Source of the DNA: Candidatus Vallotiella sp. (ex Adelges kitamiensis)
Lineage (GTDB): Bacteria; Pseudomonadota; Gammaproteobacteria; Burkholderiales; Burkholderiaceae
NCBI RefSeq assembly: GCF_020342435.1
Contig: NZ_CP080504.1
Location: 759,081 to 823,080 of the forward strand
Direction of reading: 5' to 3'
DNA length: 64,000 nt
How positions within the stretch are numbered: the stretch's first letter is position 1; every line of letters begins with the position of its first letter. A program made the translations under genes and the position numbers. The notes beneath the pieces were generated by a model. It ran no database searches, had not been told where the DNA came from, and worked only from the letters and a program-made list of their open reading frames with translations. This document shows positions 31,858-42,066 of the stretch, one piece after another.

Positions 31858-32656
31858 GAATAGGCTATTCTAATGTAATAATATACACGCTACAAGTCAG
31901 GCCCCGTGCAAGAATTCCACTTGCCTAGAAACATCTATACATTCAATGCACAGGCCTCTATCTTTATGATTATCAATCTCTGAGGTATTCAACGCTCAGC
32001 TGATTCGTCAGCTGAGCGTTGAATACTAACTCGAACTCACTATAACTCTTTACTAACAACTGTAGAAAACAGTACATATATATCGACCATCTTGCTGTCG
32101 TATCACTATCTAGATTGCATTACTCAATATATCTTAAGACCACAAAAGATTGTGGTACATCGCGTTAGGATACAGTACAAGCCCGTAGATTTTAAAAAAT
32201 TAAAAGATAGATACTATAACAAAGCGTCGTCTTATTTTGACATCAGCCTAACTAATGCATGGTAGAAAGCCAGTCTCTAGAACGTTTTTTAGTCTATTAA
32301 TTTAACTCTCTGGGCACGGTTTAATATCAGCTATAGTATAGCCCTGTTTGGTAAAAACTATTTCTTTATAACATTCTATAAACGTTCAGCATTTTAATTA
32401 ATTCTACCAAAGCGGTTATTATTAATGTTCCCCCACAGATACTATAGGCTATATTTAGGTGATAAATTTTATATCAGTTTGACTTGAGCGCTAACTTATA
32501 TTTTCGTTTTTAGAATGTCAGGTAGCTCTGCATCCCTCCAAATTTAGATACGGCAAACAATACACACCTTTGCCTAGATAGCTAAAGACGTTATGTAAAT
32601 ATACACGACATCGCTTGAAGCAATAGTTTCACACTGCATAAGAAGATGCTCCCAGT
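31858..32656. other. gap with strong hairpin
   Basis: No coding remnant recognised except the hairpin at 31985-32026 (separate entry). AT-rich. Confidence 0.45.
31985..32026 (+). terminator. 19-bp perfect inverted repeat with TTCG loop
   Basis: GTATTCAACGCTCAGCTGA (31985-32003), loop TTCG, then the exact reverse complement at 32008-32026. It lies 128 bp after the stop of the small gene. It is the strongest hairpin I see in the window. There is no T-tract on either side, so it may be an RNA-end stabiliser, a former bidirectional terminator, or a protein-binding palindrome. Confidence 0.55.
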
Positions 32657-32940
32657 ATGAATCCTGCGCAATAACCCTTAAATTATGCGAGATATATGCG
32701 GCGGCAAGCTTTTTAGGGAGTATATGGCGCAACTCAAGGTTGTTGAGGTTTAAACACTTTTTGTTACAATTGGCTTCGATTCACCTAAAAACTTAGCTAT
32801 AGAAGCTCTATCTATTAATTAGCTAATCCTATAGTTACCAAGCGCGCGACAGAAGAGATTTATGAGTTAGCTAACCGACTTCAGCTTAGCCGAGAAGCAA
32901 CGATTGGATTGATAACCGATTGATAACCGATTGAGAACGG
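32657..32940 (+). pseudogene. phaP: phasin-like (PhaP) remnant
   Basis: From ATG 32657 the plus strand gives MNPAQ (compare M-x-P-E-Q), then QAF-stop-GVY (compare KAFEGVE), AQLKVVEV (compare ELNLQVVK), SPKNLAIEALSIN (compare SQxNAxRALSVK) and EEIYELANRLQ (compare RxVYExAxxTQ). These are landmarks of the phasin helical domain in the right order, across frameshifts and with an internal deletion (284 bp versus about 560). Phasins coat polyhydroxyalkanoate granules. Similarity is from memory and short, so confidence is moderate. Confidence 0.5.
32907..32939 (+). repeat. three 11-bp tandem units
   Basis: GATTGATAACC occurs at 32907 and 32918 exactly, and a third diverged unit (GATTGAGAACG) starts at 32929. 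It lies at the end of the phasin-like remnant, 22 bp from the glk stop. Confidence 0.85.
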
Positions 32941-32960
32941 GTAATGCAACACCAGATTGG

Positions 32961-34049
32961 CTACATGCTATCAGCTGGTGTGAGTACATCGCGCGGCTGC
33001 CAGATACGCCCGAACACAGCTGATTCTCCACTAGCACGATGCCAGAGTTGCTCCGCTAAAATCGCAGACACGCCTAGGAAAGCTGGATATTGCGCAGTAA
33101 TTACGAAGGTCGGTATATTTGATAGATACGTCTTGGAACGGCCTTTCTCTTGGAAACGTGTACGAAACGGAGAAGTTGAAAATAACTCTCCCAGATGAGA
33201 GATGACACCTCCCCCGATATAAATTCCACCTAAGGCGCCGAGTGTCACTGCAATATTGCCAGTAAATGTACCAAGAACCGCACAGAAACACTCTACAGCT
33301 TCTAGTGCGAATGGCTCAGACGCCTGAGCACGCCGCACTACATCGGCTGGCTCAAGTTGTAGACCAGGCGACCTCTGATCATATGCAGCTAGGGCGCTGT
33401 ATATAAGCGCCAATCCTGGTCCTGCACAAATCCGCTCGAATGACACATGCCGCCATTTCTTGCGCGCATAGTGTAGTACTTGATCCTCACGCTCATCCTG
33501 AGGAGAAAATGTGGCATGCCCGCCCTCACTACTCAATGCAATCCAGCGGTCGTTTGCAGGAATCAAACCTGACACACCCAAACCTGTACCTGGCCCGACT
33601 AACCCAATTATACTATTCTGCCGTCGCACGCCGCCGCCAATCTGCCTACGTTGTGCATCAAATAGGCATGGCAAAGCCATTGCCAATGCAGTAAAGTCGT
33701 TAACCACTAACAGTGTATCAAAACCTAATGCGCAACGCGTAGCCTCGATCGAAAAACTCCAGTTGCGATTAGTCATCTGCACCTGGTCGCCATCTACGGG
33801 GTTGGCAATTGCAATGGCTGCATGACTTACACGTATGATCTTACTATCTTTCAGAAATTTTTGGATCGCAGCAGCAATACAAGGATAGTCCGAGCAAGGA
33901 TATACACGTATATCGTCAATTTTTCCCGGTCTAAATTCTAACGCAAAACGCGCATTGGTTCCGCCTATGTCAGCAAGCAGACGCGGCCCATCTGGATGTG
34001 GACTCTCACAAGCCACTACTGCTTTAGGCGCACCAGTAAGCATCGACAT
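32961..34049 (-). CDS. glk: glucokinase, truncated relative to Glk-RpiR fusion
   Basis: 362 residues. It phosphorylates glucose to glucose-6-phosphate with ATP. Motifs: [16 protein letters not shown] (phosphate loop), [14 protein letters not shown] with the catalytic Asp, [14 protein letters not shown], and a glucose-contacting [11 protein letters not shown]. In Burkholderia the homologous protein is a fusion of about 640 residues with a C-terminal RpiR/HexR-type regulator. Here the frame ends LTPADSM, exactly where the RpiR helix-turn-helix (LTPAERRVA-like) should begin, so the kinase is kept and the regulator lost. It overlaps pgl by 26 bp, third gene of the zwf-pgl-glk operon. Confidence 0.93.
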   Translation of the reverse strand: MSMLTGAPKAVVACESPHPDGPRLLADIGGTNARFALEFRPGKIDDIRVYPCSDYPCIAAAIQKFLKDSKIIRVSHAAIAIANPVDGDQVQMTNRNWSFSIEATRCALGFDTLLVVNDFTALAMALPCLFDAQRRQIGGGVRRQNSIIGLVGPGTGLGVSGLIPANDRWIALSSEGGHATFSPQDEREDQVLHYARKKWRHVSFERICAGPGLALIYSALAAYDQRSPGLQLEPADVVRRAQASEPFALEAVECFCAVLGTFTGNIAVTLGALGGIYIGGGVISHLGELFSTSPFRTRFQEKGRSKTYLSNIPTFVITAQYPAFLGVSAILAEQLWHRASGESAVFGRIWQPRDVLTPADSM

Positions 34050-34710
34050 TAACTCCTATATCATTAGCCAGCTTGGAGATGGCATTATGTTGTGGATACT
34101 GGATCGCAGCACGTAGAACGTCTAGCTTTGGTTGCCCGGAGATCAATAGAAACAAACGACTAATTTGCTTCAGTGCCGACAATGATAAGCTGATCCGTAG
34201 ATGTGGCGCTTTCCGTGGTTGGACTAGAATATAGCGCTCGCTAGTTAGCGTAGCTAAATCCCATTGTGGCGCGTCAGAAAAAATTGATGCAATATGACCA
34301 TCTTCGCCCATACCAAGCACGGCTACATCTGGAAGCGTGCGAGAGGTATTCTCATTCAGCCCCACAACATAGGCGTTAGGAGCCTGATCAACATTGACTA
34401 ACGGCTGGAATGTCGCCTCTCGCGCTGCGTTCTGTAGCAGTGTATTCTGGACAAGTCTTGCATTACTATCTGGATGTATAAGGGGAACCCAACGATCATC
34501 GACTAGAGTGACGTTAACATGTGCCCAGTCAAGTGCTCGGCGCGATAGAGCCTGAAAAAATAAGCATGGACTCGTTCCACCTGATACTGCGAACGTAACG
34601 TGAGCAGCGTCTGTGCGTGTAGTTAGGGACGACTGCAATGCATCGCTAACCGCCTGTACGAGCGCGTCCTGTTGGGCGCGCATATTGTCAAAAGCGTGAA
34701 GTCTGATCAC
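34024..34710 (-). CDS. pgl: 6-phosphogluconolactonase
   Basis: 228 residues, family length (DevB type). It hydrolyses 6-phosphogluconolactone in the oxidative pentose-phosphate pathway. Motifs: [37 protein letters not shown] and [20 protein letters not shown], which hold the phosphate and the catalytic histidine. The start MIRLHAFDN fits the family. It lies 88 bp downstream of zwf and overlaps glk, so the three are co-transcribed. Confidence 0.95.
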   Translation of the reverse strand: MIRLHAFDNMRAQQDALVQAVSDALQSSLTTRTDAAHVTFAVSGGTSPCLFFQALSRRALDWAHVNVTLVDDRWVPLIHPDSNARLVQNTLLQNAAREATFQPLVNVDQAPNAYVVGLNENTSRTLPDVAVLGMGEDGHIASIFSDAPQWDLATLTSERYILVQPRKAPHLRISLSLSALKQISRLFLLISGQPKLDVLRAAIQYPQHNAISKLANDIGVNVDAYWCA

Positions 34711-34798
34711 CTCTCCTCCATACTTCCCTCAACTACTACCCGCTAACATTTCATGCAGACGGGTCCTGTTCAAATAAGCTGGTACGACGACGTGCTTT

Positions 34799-36256
34799 CT
34801 AGTTTTCTTCTTCAAGCCAGCATGTACCATGCCGGGCTAGTAATGCACTAGCCGCAGCTGGTCCCCACGTCCCTGCCGCGTATCTTCTAGGAGGGGTGCC
34901 AAGTCGAGCCCACTCGGACAGAATCGGCTCGACCCATTTCCACGCTGCCTCCTGTTCATCTCGATGTACAAATAACGCTAGTCGGCCGTTGATCACATCC
35001 AATAATAAGCGCTGGTATGCTTCCATACGATCTTCTTTAAAGAACTCATCAAAAGCTAGATCCAGGTGTACGCTTTGTAAGTTCATCCCCTCACCAGGCT
35101 GTTTAGCAAGGCAATATAACCGGATCGATTCGTTAGGCTGTAGACGAATCACTAAACGATTAGAGCTATTACGTAGCGTCATTGAACCGAAAACTGAGTG
35201 CGGAACTGCGCGGAAGTTAACAACGATCTCCGCAACTCGATCAGAAAGACGCTTGCCAGTACGTAGGAAAAACGGCACGCCGGCCCAACGCCAATTCTCG
35301 ATCTCGACTTTTAAGGCAACAAAAGTCTCAGTTGTACTAGATGCACTCACGCCATGCTCAGTCACATAAGCGGGCACAGCAACACCTTTAAGCACACCAG
35401 TATAGTACTGCCCCCGTACAGCGACGCGACTAATATTGCAGAGCTCAATAGGCTTGAGTGCACGTAGTACACGCAGTTTTTCATCGCGTAACGCGTCAGT
35501 ATGCATCGAATGAGGCGGCTCCATTGCTACGATAGACAGCAGCTGCAACAGGTGGTTCTGCACCATATCACGCAACGCGCCAGTATTGTCATAGAAATCG
35601 CCTCGTCCTTCGACCCCTAATTCTTCAGCGATTGTTATTTGAATGCTATCGACCCACTCGCGGCGCCATAGTGGCTCAAAGAGTGCGTTTCCAAAACGTA
35701 ACGCTAGTAGGTTTTGAACCGGCTCTTTGCCTAGGTAATGATCGATCCGGTATATATGACCTTCTTCAAAGATCTCTCCGACCGCGTCATTAATCGCGCT
35801 AGATGACTTTAGATCATAGCCAAGCGGCTTTTCTAACACGATTCGTGCACCATTACTTAATCCCATGCACGCTAATGCACGGCAGATTGGAACGAACAGA
35901 GATGGCCTAGTAGCCAGATAAAATACTCGAATACCAGGCAGCGGTGAGATTGTATCGCGCAGCACCGTATAATCCTCTGGCTGTCCGAGATCGATCCTCA
36001 CAAATAAGATTCGCTCGAGAAAATCGTTCCACGAGACATCATCGCTAGCTGGCTTCACATGATGTCGTACATGCGTATGCATCCACTGTATATACGCCTC
36101 ACGGTTACAAAAGCCTCGCGCGACTGCAGCGATCCGGCCTGCTGCGGGCAGCAATCCGCTACGGTGAGCTTGGTACAACCCTGGCAAAATCTTGCGCATC
36201 GCCAGATCGCCGGTGCCGCCAAAAAGGACAAATGTAAAGCCTGTATCAACTTGCAT
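34799..36256 (-). CDS. zwf: glucose-6-phosphate 1-dehydrogenase
   Basis: 485 residues, full length. It oxidises glucose-6-phosphate and yields NADPH, the first step of the oxidative pentose-phosphate and Entner-Doudoroff routes. The N-terminal dinucleotide site is FVLFGGTGDLAMRKILP. The active-site signature RIDHYLGKEPVQNLLALRF holds the catalytic His and substrate-binding Lys, and the second structural motif is PFFLRTGKRL. It is first gene of zwf-pgl-glk. No ribosome site is obvious upstream of the ATG, as with several genes here. Confidence 0.97.
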   Translation of the reverse strand: MQVDTGFTFVLFGGTGDLAMRKILPGLYQAHRSGLLPAAGRIAAVARGFCNREAYIQWMHTHVRHHVKPASDDVSWNDFLERILFVRIDLGQPEDYTVLRDTISPLPGIRVFYLATRPSLFVPICRALACMGLSNGARIVLEKPLGYDLKSSSAINDAVGEIFEEGHIYRIDHYLGKEPVQNLLALRFGNALFEPLWRREWVDSIQITIAEELGVEGRGDFYDNTGALRDMVQNHLLQLLSIVAMEPPHSMHTDALRDEKLRVLRALKPIELCNISRVAVRGQYYTGVLKGVAVPAYVTEHGVSASSTTETFVALKVEIENWRWAGVPFFLRTGKRLSDRVAEIVVNFRAVPHSVFGSMTLRNSSNRLVIRLQPNESIRLYCLAKQPGEGMNLQSVHLDLAFDEFFKEDRMEAYQRLLLDVINGRLALFVHRDEQEAAWKWVEPILSEWARLGTPPRRYAAGTWGPAAASALLARHGTCWLEEEN

Positions 36257-39200
36257 TGTATGCTAATGGTGACGTTGTGATGTATAGCTCTAGTAGGCCA
36301 TCGCGCAAAGTGCGCAATTATCCTAGTCCGATACAAATATTTTTGACACTGTGTAGTTTAACTACAATCCGAATAAAACGGTACATTTAGTGTGAAGAGA
36401 AACTGCTTTGTATCAATAAGTTGTAATGTAATCTTCCGGATTATCAAGAGTAAGCAAGCTCCATCTACATCTTCTTCATAATTATATGATAGACACTATG
36501 CAGAAACACCTTCATATTCAAGAGAGAGATATACATATGTATCTACGCGTTGCCTGGGATTGGCACTAATTAATTATTTTATGGTCTATACACTTGACAC
36601 TTATATCTGATGAATCCAGTTCTCTACAGGGAATAAACATAAGATTTCTAGCGATTATCGCCGCACTGTATACTGCTAGTTTAATGTGCAATACCATGGC
36701 GGATAAGACGTTCCAATTTTGTCTAAACATGCTAGGTATCCAATTAAGCTGCCGGCGATTAGAAATAGAACCTGCCACTATAAATCAATAAGACTGTCTA
36801 TCCAAAGAGCTATTATCTCACTAGGCTTTTCTCTACATACTAAGAAAACTAGCTATAGGTGAATAAGGTAAAGCAGGCAGTAGTTGGCTAAAAACTAGAC
36901 TGACTGCTGTATACCAGCGATTAGATTAAAGACAAGTTTTAAAACTTGAAGAATCTAACAGATCAAGTCATATATTTCACATCTATTCTCTCTATCCCTC
37001 TAGAACAAAGTTAGAGCGATACAATGTCTAGTCAGTTGTTAGCGAACCTAAAAATTAGAAAATTGTCTGAATATGGTTGCACTAATACCCAAATTAGACG
37101 GCTCTATAAGAGATGCCCGAAATAAAACTTTAATTAAAGTGAAAGTTATATGTCTTTTTTATTGTATGATGCAGTGCGGCCTAACCTCATCGTAAGTATA
37201 ATTATCGATAATATTGCTATATTTATCCAATCTAATCTGAAACTCTAAAGGCGTAGAATAGGTGCAATACTCGAAGTAGGTAGCTCTCTCTCTTTTTCAA
37301 ACTCCCCTGTTATATGTTATCGAGACCATCATATGTTTTCCTAGCCTTAGATAGTGCAGGTTTAAGCTATTCGCACTGACAAGCTTTGTGCAGAGAATTC
37401 TCTTGATAGAGGGGTTAGACAATTAATTAATTCCGAGACTATGCCAGCAAGTAATGTAATAAATTCTGTGTAGAATTTGTCTACATCCATCATATGGTGA
37501 TAAGTTACCCTTTTTTAATCTAATACCCTAGCTACTAGCTCAAATGCCTCAATCCGCTAAAAGTACTATTCGCTAGTAACTTATTCTTAGATCTAGCCGA
37601 AGAGTAATAGCAGCAGTTTAGTTAGGTACCCCGCTAATCATGTTTATCTCGCTCTAGAACTATTTACGATGATTTTTCTAGATTGGCTTATTTATGATAA
37701 AAAGACGTTGCATACTGTATTTTTATATCTGATAACAATTTTATTTATCGTCATTAGCCTCGCCCTAATACATTCGAGTTGTTAATGAATAGCGCACTGT
37801 ATTTTTGATGTTTTACTATTTACTTAGTAATGGGCTAAATTTTAGGGAGATAAATTTCTTTCGTCGATCTAAACATCCGTAAAATCCATCTCAACGCAAC
37901 GCCGGTGTGTATGCCGTATAGGGGTAATAATTAAGAACGGCTAGAATGCCGACCTTAATCAATGGATCTATCTTCATCAGATTCACTCTGTCGAATGTGT
38001 TTGCTAGTGCAAACTATAATTTGCGGCGAGATTGTTGATTATTACTAGAGTAATCAATCAATTTTTAACGAAAGATATCGGCTGCTTAAGAGAGATTTCT
38101 CTTATGCACTATATTTTTTTAAACAGCCTTAGAACATTTTTTATGCCAATCATCTAAAACAGGTGTCTAATCAGAAGAAGTTATATCGGAACATTAGAAA
38201 TGCTCAGATTTCGCACCCGCTCTATTGGGGGTCTTCATGCATTCTCGGGGAGACGCTAGAAGCAACATGATGGGGTATCTTGTACGTGCCCGCTTGACAC
38301 TTTTGTTCAACGAATCACTACTCAGAACTTAATACCAAATTATTTATTGGGAAACGCTAGAAAAGCAGGATGATAACCTTCTTATAAGCAAGACAATCAC
38401 TTGCGTGAAGACATCTAAAATTTGACGCTGCACTTATTCGTAGACGCATCATTGCAATAGCAAGTCACTAAACTACTATCTTCCTCTTTAAAAAAATGAA
38501 CTGCAGTGGTATTTATTAGTATAACGATACTCATATGCACGTAAGAATTGCTCGTGTCGATAATAAGTAACGTCTAATCCGCGGGATTCTCTCAACGTAC
38601 TATTGTAACTCAGGTCACGCTATGAAAATATATAACGAATTGATATAGGAATGTGTCATCTGACTCCCGCGCCTGCAAGAGTCAATATCTATTCTGCCCA
38701 GAATCTTAAAAAGAGACCTCGTTACAAACGAAGAGCAAGCAAGATATTATGCGAAAACTAGTTGGATAACAACACAAGCATGCCTCTCTGCACGCATTTT
38801 TTGTAGAGCATTACTTTCGAACGCTCAGTAGTAGATTACGTATTGTTCACGTGCATCGCGTGTAATGAGTATAACATATATTTCATCACATGCCCGTCTC
38901 TATAGATGATGATTAGTCAATTATGATGCTCTTACTCTAGGTTCACGCAAACATTATAGGCATGCTTCTACCTGCGCTTAAAAATTTTTGCCTCTTGAGC
39001 AGCAGTGAAAAATTTACGTGCTCTAAATGAGAATACGTGTCAAGAAATAGCAACTGGGCGATGGCATAAGTATGCTCCATCCTTAGTCTGAGTCTCGCGG
39101 GAATGCTTGAACGGGTCAGCCGGTATGAGTTGATCCACCATTCAAGTATCGCGTCAGATCAGTGTAAAGTGATCTGAATCTAACGCTGCATAGTCGGGCA

Positions 39201-40270
39201 CAGATTAAGTAGATTATCCCACTAATTAACTAACACAACCTCTCATTAGAAAGTAAGGTTGACATACGTATACTTTCCTAAGCCTCTTACCTTATGAGTC
39301 TCTCCAATCGAGACGCTTCCTACAATGCGTCTGCTGCCAGCGGTAGCATCTCGCCGAATCGGTGGGCTAGCAATCGCCCAAATAAGCGATCCCTCGACCG
39401 AGGGTTTACCGAGATACGGTAATATGGAATAAACGCTGCTATTAACAATAAGTCAAGTAATAAGACGTTGAATAATGCGCTACAGGTATCAAAAAATAGG
39501 GAATTATTTACCATATAGAATGCATAAGATATTCCAAGCATTCAAAGCTGACTCTCTTACTTCTGAGTAGCGTCAACCTATTAGTGCGCCTTCGCCTCGA
39601 GTTTTTATTTAGTGCAACGACAAACGCTAAGATTCCAACTACCCAAAAGATTTTCCGCATAATACCGTTGACCAATCGATCTGTATTATCTCGAGCGGTA
39701 CTAAGACTCGATAAATGCGTTCTGGGCTCACTCATAGGTTTTCCAGCCCTATTTCATTGTTCAGACCTAAGATTATGATTGCAGTCATATCAGTAGCCTT
39801 TTTATAAAAACCGGATCCAGACTGTTAACTCTTAGTTGTTTTTTCTAAGCTGGTCTGATGATCGACATCACACATTACATAGCGTATGTGCATATTAACG
39901 TTCATCAATTAAACGAAATATTTAGCGTATCCGGCACTAAAACCGCGTCGGTTATCGTCGACTTAGTCTTAAAGAGACATGCATCTCACGCAATGTGAGC
40001 TAACTTTTCCCCACATTGTACAGCCAGTTGGTCTAGGTGTCAGAACGTTCAACGTAGATTCTCTAGACTCTATGCCTGGTCTATGTTCGTATCTGAAGTA
40101 CTGCGTAGGCTTTACCTACATCATATGCCATGATATGTCTTGCTTAATACGTATTTCTAATACATGCCCTGATACATACTTGGTACTAGCATGCATTTTA
40201 TACAAATCTGGTTTCATGTTGATTACACCTAACACTGCACTGCAACACTAAACACTAACTTAACTCTACC
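36257..40270. other. 4-kb region without an intact gene
   Basis: The longest empty stretch. In Burkholderia sugar ABC transporter genes often lie divergent from zwf. A plus-strand segment at 36639-36710 reads INIRFLAIIAALYTASLMCN followed by TMADK, shaped like a decayed signal peptide whose start would be ATA instead of ATG, but no more of the protein is readable. It contains one copy of the 128-bp repeat (38466-38593) and an unrecognised minus-strand open stretch near 39237-39735. No RNA gene seen. Confidence 0.5.
38466..38593 (+). repeat. 128-bp dispersed repeat, copy 1
   Basis: Identical over 128 bp to 52867-52994 in the same orientation, 14,401 bp apart. It starts CACTAAACTACTATCTTCCT and ends CCGCGGGATTCTCTC. 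It has no terminal inverted repeats and no target-site duplication. On the minus strand an open stretch reads RESRGLDVTYYRHEQFLRAY and ends in a stop inside the repeat. Confidence 0.97.
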
Positions 40271-41419
40271 ATGTTCTCAGACTTTGATTGCTTACAGATG
40301 CGGCACGCGCTTGCGCTTGCGGAGCGCGGATTATATACAACATCGCCCAACCCGCGTGTCGGATGTGTACTTGTCAAGGATGGCAAAATTATTGGAGAAG
40401 GCTTTACTCAGCCTGCTGGGCAAGCCCATGCAGAAATTTGCGCACTAAAAGATGCTCTGTTACATGGACACACTCCTATAGGCTCTACTGCCTATATAAC
40501 GCTGGAACCTTGCAGCCATTTCGGATATACGCCTCCCTGCGCTAATATGTTAATCGAGGCTGGAATTGTCCGGGTAATAGCTGCGATGGAAGATCCAAAC
40601 CCACAGATCAGCGGGCGTGGATTAGACATGCTGTGCGACGCAGGCATAGAGGTACACTGTGGATTACTTTTGAAAGAAGCACAGGAGCTGAACATCGGCT
40701 TCGTATCCAGGATGACTCAGGGTGTGCCATGGGTGCGCCTTAAGATCGCCGCTACATTAGACGGTTGCATCGCATTACCAAATGGCCAAAGCCAGTGGAT
40801 CACATCTAACGCGTCTCGCATAGACGGACATGCATGGCGAGCCCGTGCGTGCGCGGTGTGCACTGGCATTGGTACAGTGCGAGTGGATAATCCACGGATG
40901 AACGTGCGCGCAGTGTCAACGTCTCGTCAACCGCTACGCGTGCTAGTGGATAGTCGTCTAAACGTGCCGTTAGATTCGAAAATCTTATCCGGAGTACCGC
41001 CGCTTATTATATGCGAGCGCGACGATAGAGAATGCAGACAGCGGGCGCATATGTTACGAGATGCCGGTGCTGAAGTGATTGCCTTACCGAATCTGTCCGG
41101 AAAGGTTGATCTGAAGGCGACACTACGGATGCTTGCAGCGCGCGGCGTTAACGAGTTGCATGTTGAAGCTGGCTATAGACTGAACAGCTCATTATTACGT
41201 GAGGGCTGCGTTAATGAGCTGTTACTCTATATTAACCCGTCTTTTATCGGCAATGCGATAAGCATGTTTAACTTTGATTCGCCTTCAGTACTCGATCAGC
41301 GGGTACGACTAAGCTATCATTCAGTTAAACTGATTGGTGAAGATCTAAGGGTCCTAGCTAGGATTATATCAGCAGCTGAGTTTAATAACGCACCGCAAAT
41401 AGGTGATGTGCGCTCATAA
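40271..41419 (+). CDS. ribD: riboflavin biosynthesis protein RibD (deaminase/reductase)
   Basis: 382 residues with both domains. The N-terminal pyrimidine deaminase (residues 1-145) has the zinc site HAEICALKDA and TLEPCSHFGYTPPCANML. The C-terminal reductase (150-370) has GVPWVRLKIAATLDGCIAL and the NADPH loop GIGTVRVDNPRM. It catalyses the second and third steps from GTP toward riboflavin. It starts the cluster ribD-ribE, followed after a gap by ribBA-ribH-nusB. It ends at 41419, only 17 bp before the ribE start. Confidence 0.96.
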   Translation: MFSDFDCLQMRHALALAERGLYTTSPNPRVGCVLVKDGKIIGEGFTQPAGQAHAEICALKDALLHGHTPIGSTAYITLEPCSHFGYTPPCANMLIEAGIVRVIAAMEDPNPQISGRGLDMLCDAGIEVHCGLLLKEAQELNIGFVSRMTQGVPWVRLKIAATLDGCIALPNGQSQWITSNASRIDGHAWRARACAVCTGIGTVRVDNPRMNVRAVSTSRQPLRVLVDSRLNVPLDSKILSGVPPLIICERDDRECRQRAHMLRDAGAEVIALPNLSGKVDLKATLRMLAARGVNELHVEAGYRLNSSLLREGCVNELLLYINPSFIGNAISMFNFDSPSVLDQRVRLSYHSVKLIGEDLRVLARIISAAEFNNAPQIGDVRS

Positions 41420-41436
41420 TGAAGGGGTTCTATCGT

Positions 41437-42066
41437 ATGTTCACGGGCATTGTTACAACGATAGGCTGGATTGAATTAGTCACTCCAATAGGCTCTTCTA
41501 TTGAAGAGGGTTTGCGTCTGTCCATCGCCGCTGACATGCTTGATCTATCTGATGTTGGTTTAGGTGATAGCATTGCAGTGCAAGGTGCTTGCTTGACAGT
41601 CGTCGAAAAAAGAGAAACCCAGTTCGATGTCAACGTCTCGCGAGAAACACTGAACTGCGCGGCCGGGCTCACCCAGCCGGGCGAAGTGAACTTAGAAAAA
41701 GCACTGCGTGCGGATAAGCGTTTGAGCGGCCATGTAGTGAGTGGGCATATCGATGGTCTGGGGCAAGTTAGTCGTTTCGATCCGATAGGCGAATCGCATG
41801 AATTACGCATCATCGCCCCCCCCTTGCTTGCGAAATATTTCGCAAGCAAGGGGTCGGTCACACTCAATGGTGTTAGCTTAACAGTTAATTCTATACAAGA
41901 TCGGATCGATGGATGCGAATTCTCAATTAACCTAATCCCGTATACGATAGAGATGACTACACTGCGGCATTTACGGGTAGGTGATAAACTTAATATCGAA
42001 GTTGATATTATCGCGCGTTATGTTGAGCGGATGCTTAGTGCATATTGGGACCGCTATAAATCATGA
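41437..42066 (+). CDS. ribE: riboflavin synthase alpha chain
   Basis: 209 residues from ATG 41437 (MFTGIVTTIGWIELV), the family start; an ATG six codons earlier only overlaps ribD. It dismutates two lumazines to riboflavin. Two lumazine-binding beta-barrels are present: first with GACLTVVE and FDVNVSRETL, second with SGHIDGLGQV and LNGVSLTVNSI. The codons for APPLLAKYFASKGS form a 34-bp perfect palindrome (separate entry). Sometimes named ribC or ribE in different species. Confidence 0.95.
   Translation: MFTGIVTTIGWIELVTPIGSSIEEGLRLSIAADMLDLSDVGLGDSIAVQGACLTVVEKRETQFDVNVSRETLNCAAGLTQPGEVNLEKALRADKRLSGHVVSGHIDGLGQVSRFDPIGESHELRIIAPPLLAKYFASKGSVTLNGVSLTVNSIQDRIDGCEFSINLIPYTIEMTTLRHLRVGDKLNIEVDIIARYVERMLSAYWDRYKS
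41820..41853 (+). repeat. 34-bp perfect palindrome inside ribE
   Basis: Left arm CCCCTTGCTTGCGAAAT at 41820-41836 is followed directly by its reverse complement ATTTCGCAAGCAAGGGG at 41837-41853, with no spacer. It lies within coding sequence and overlaps a run of eight Cs (41816-41823). Confidence 0.95.

Noticed and set aside
38466-38593. 128-bp repeat as an insertion sequence or MITE
   Set aside because: No terminal inverted repeats, no target-site duplication, no transposase fragment, and only two copies in the window.
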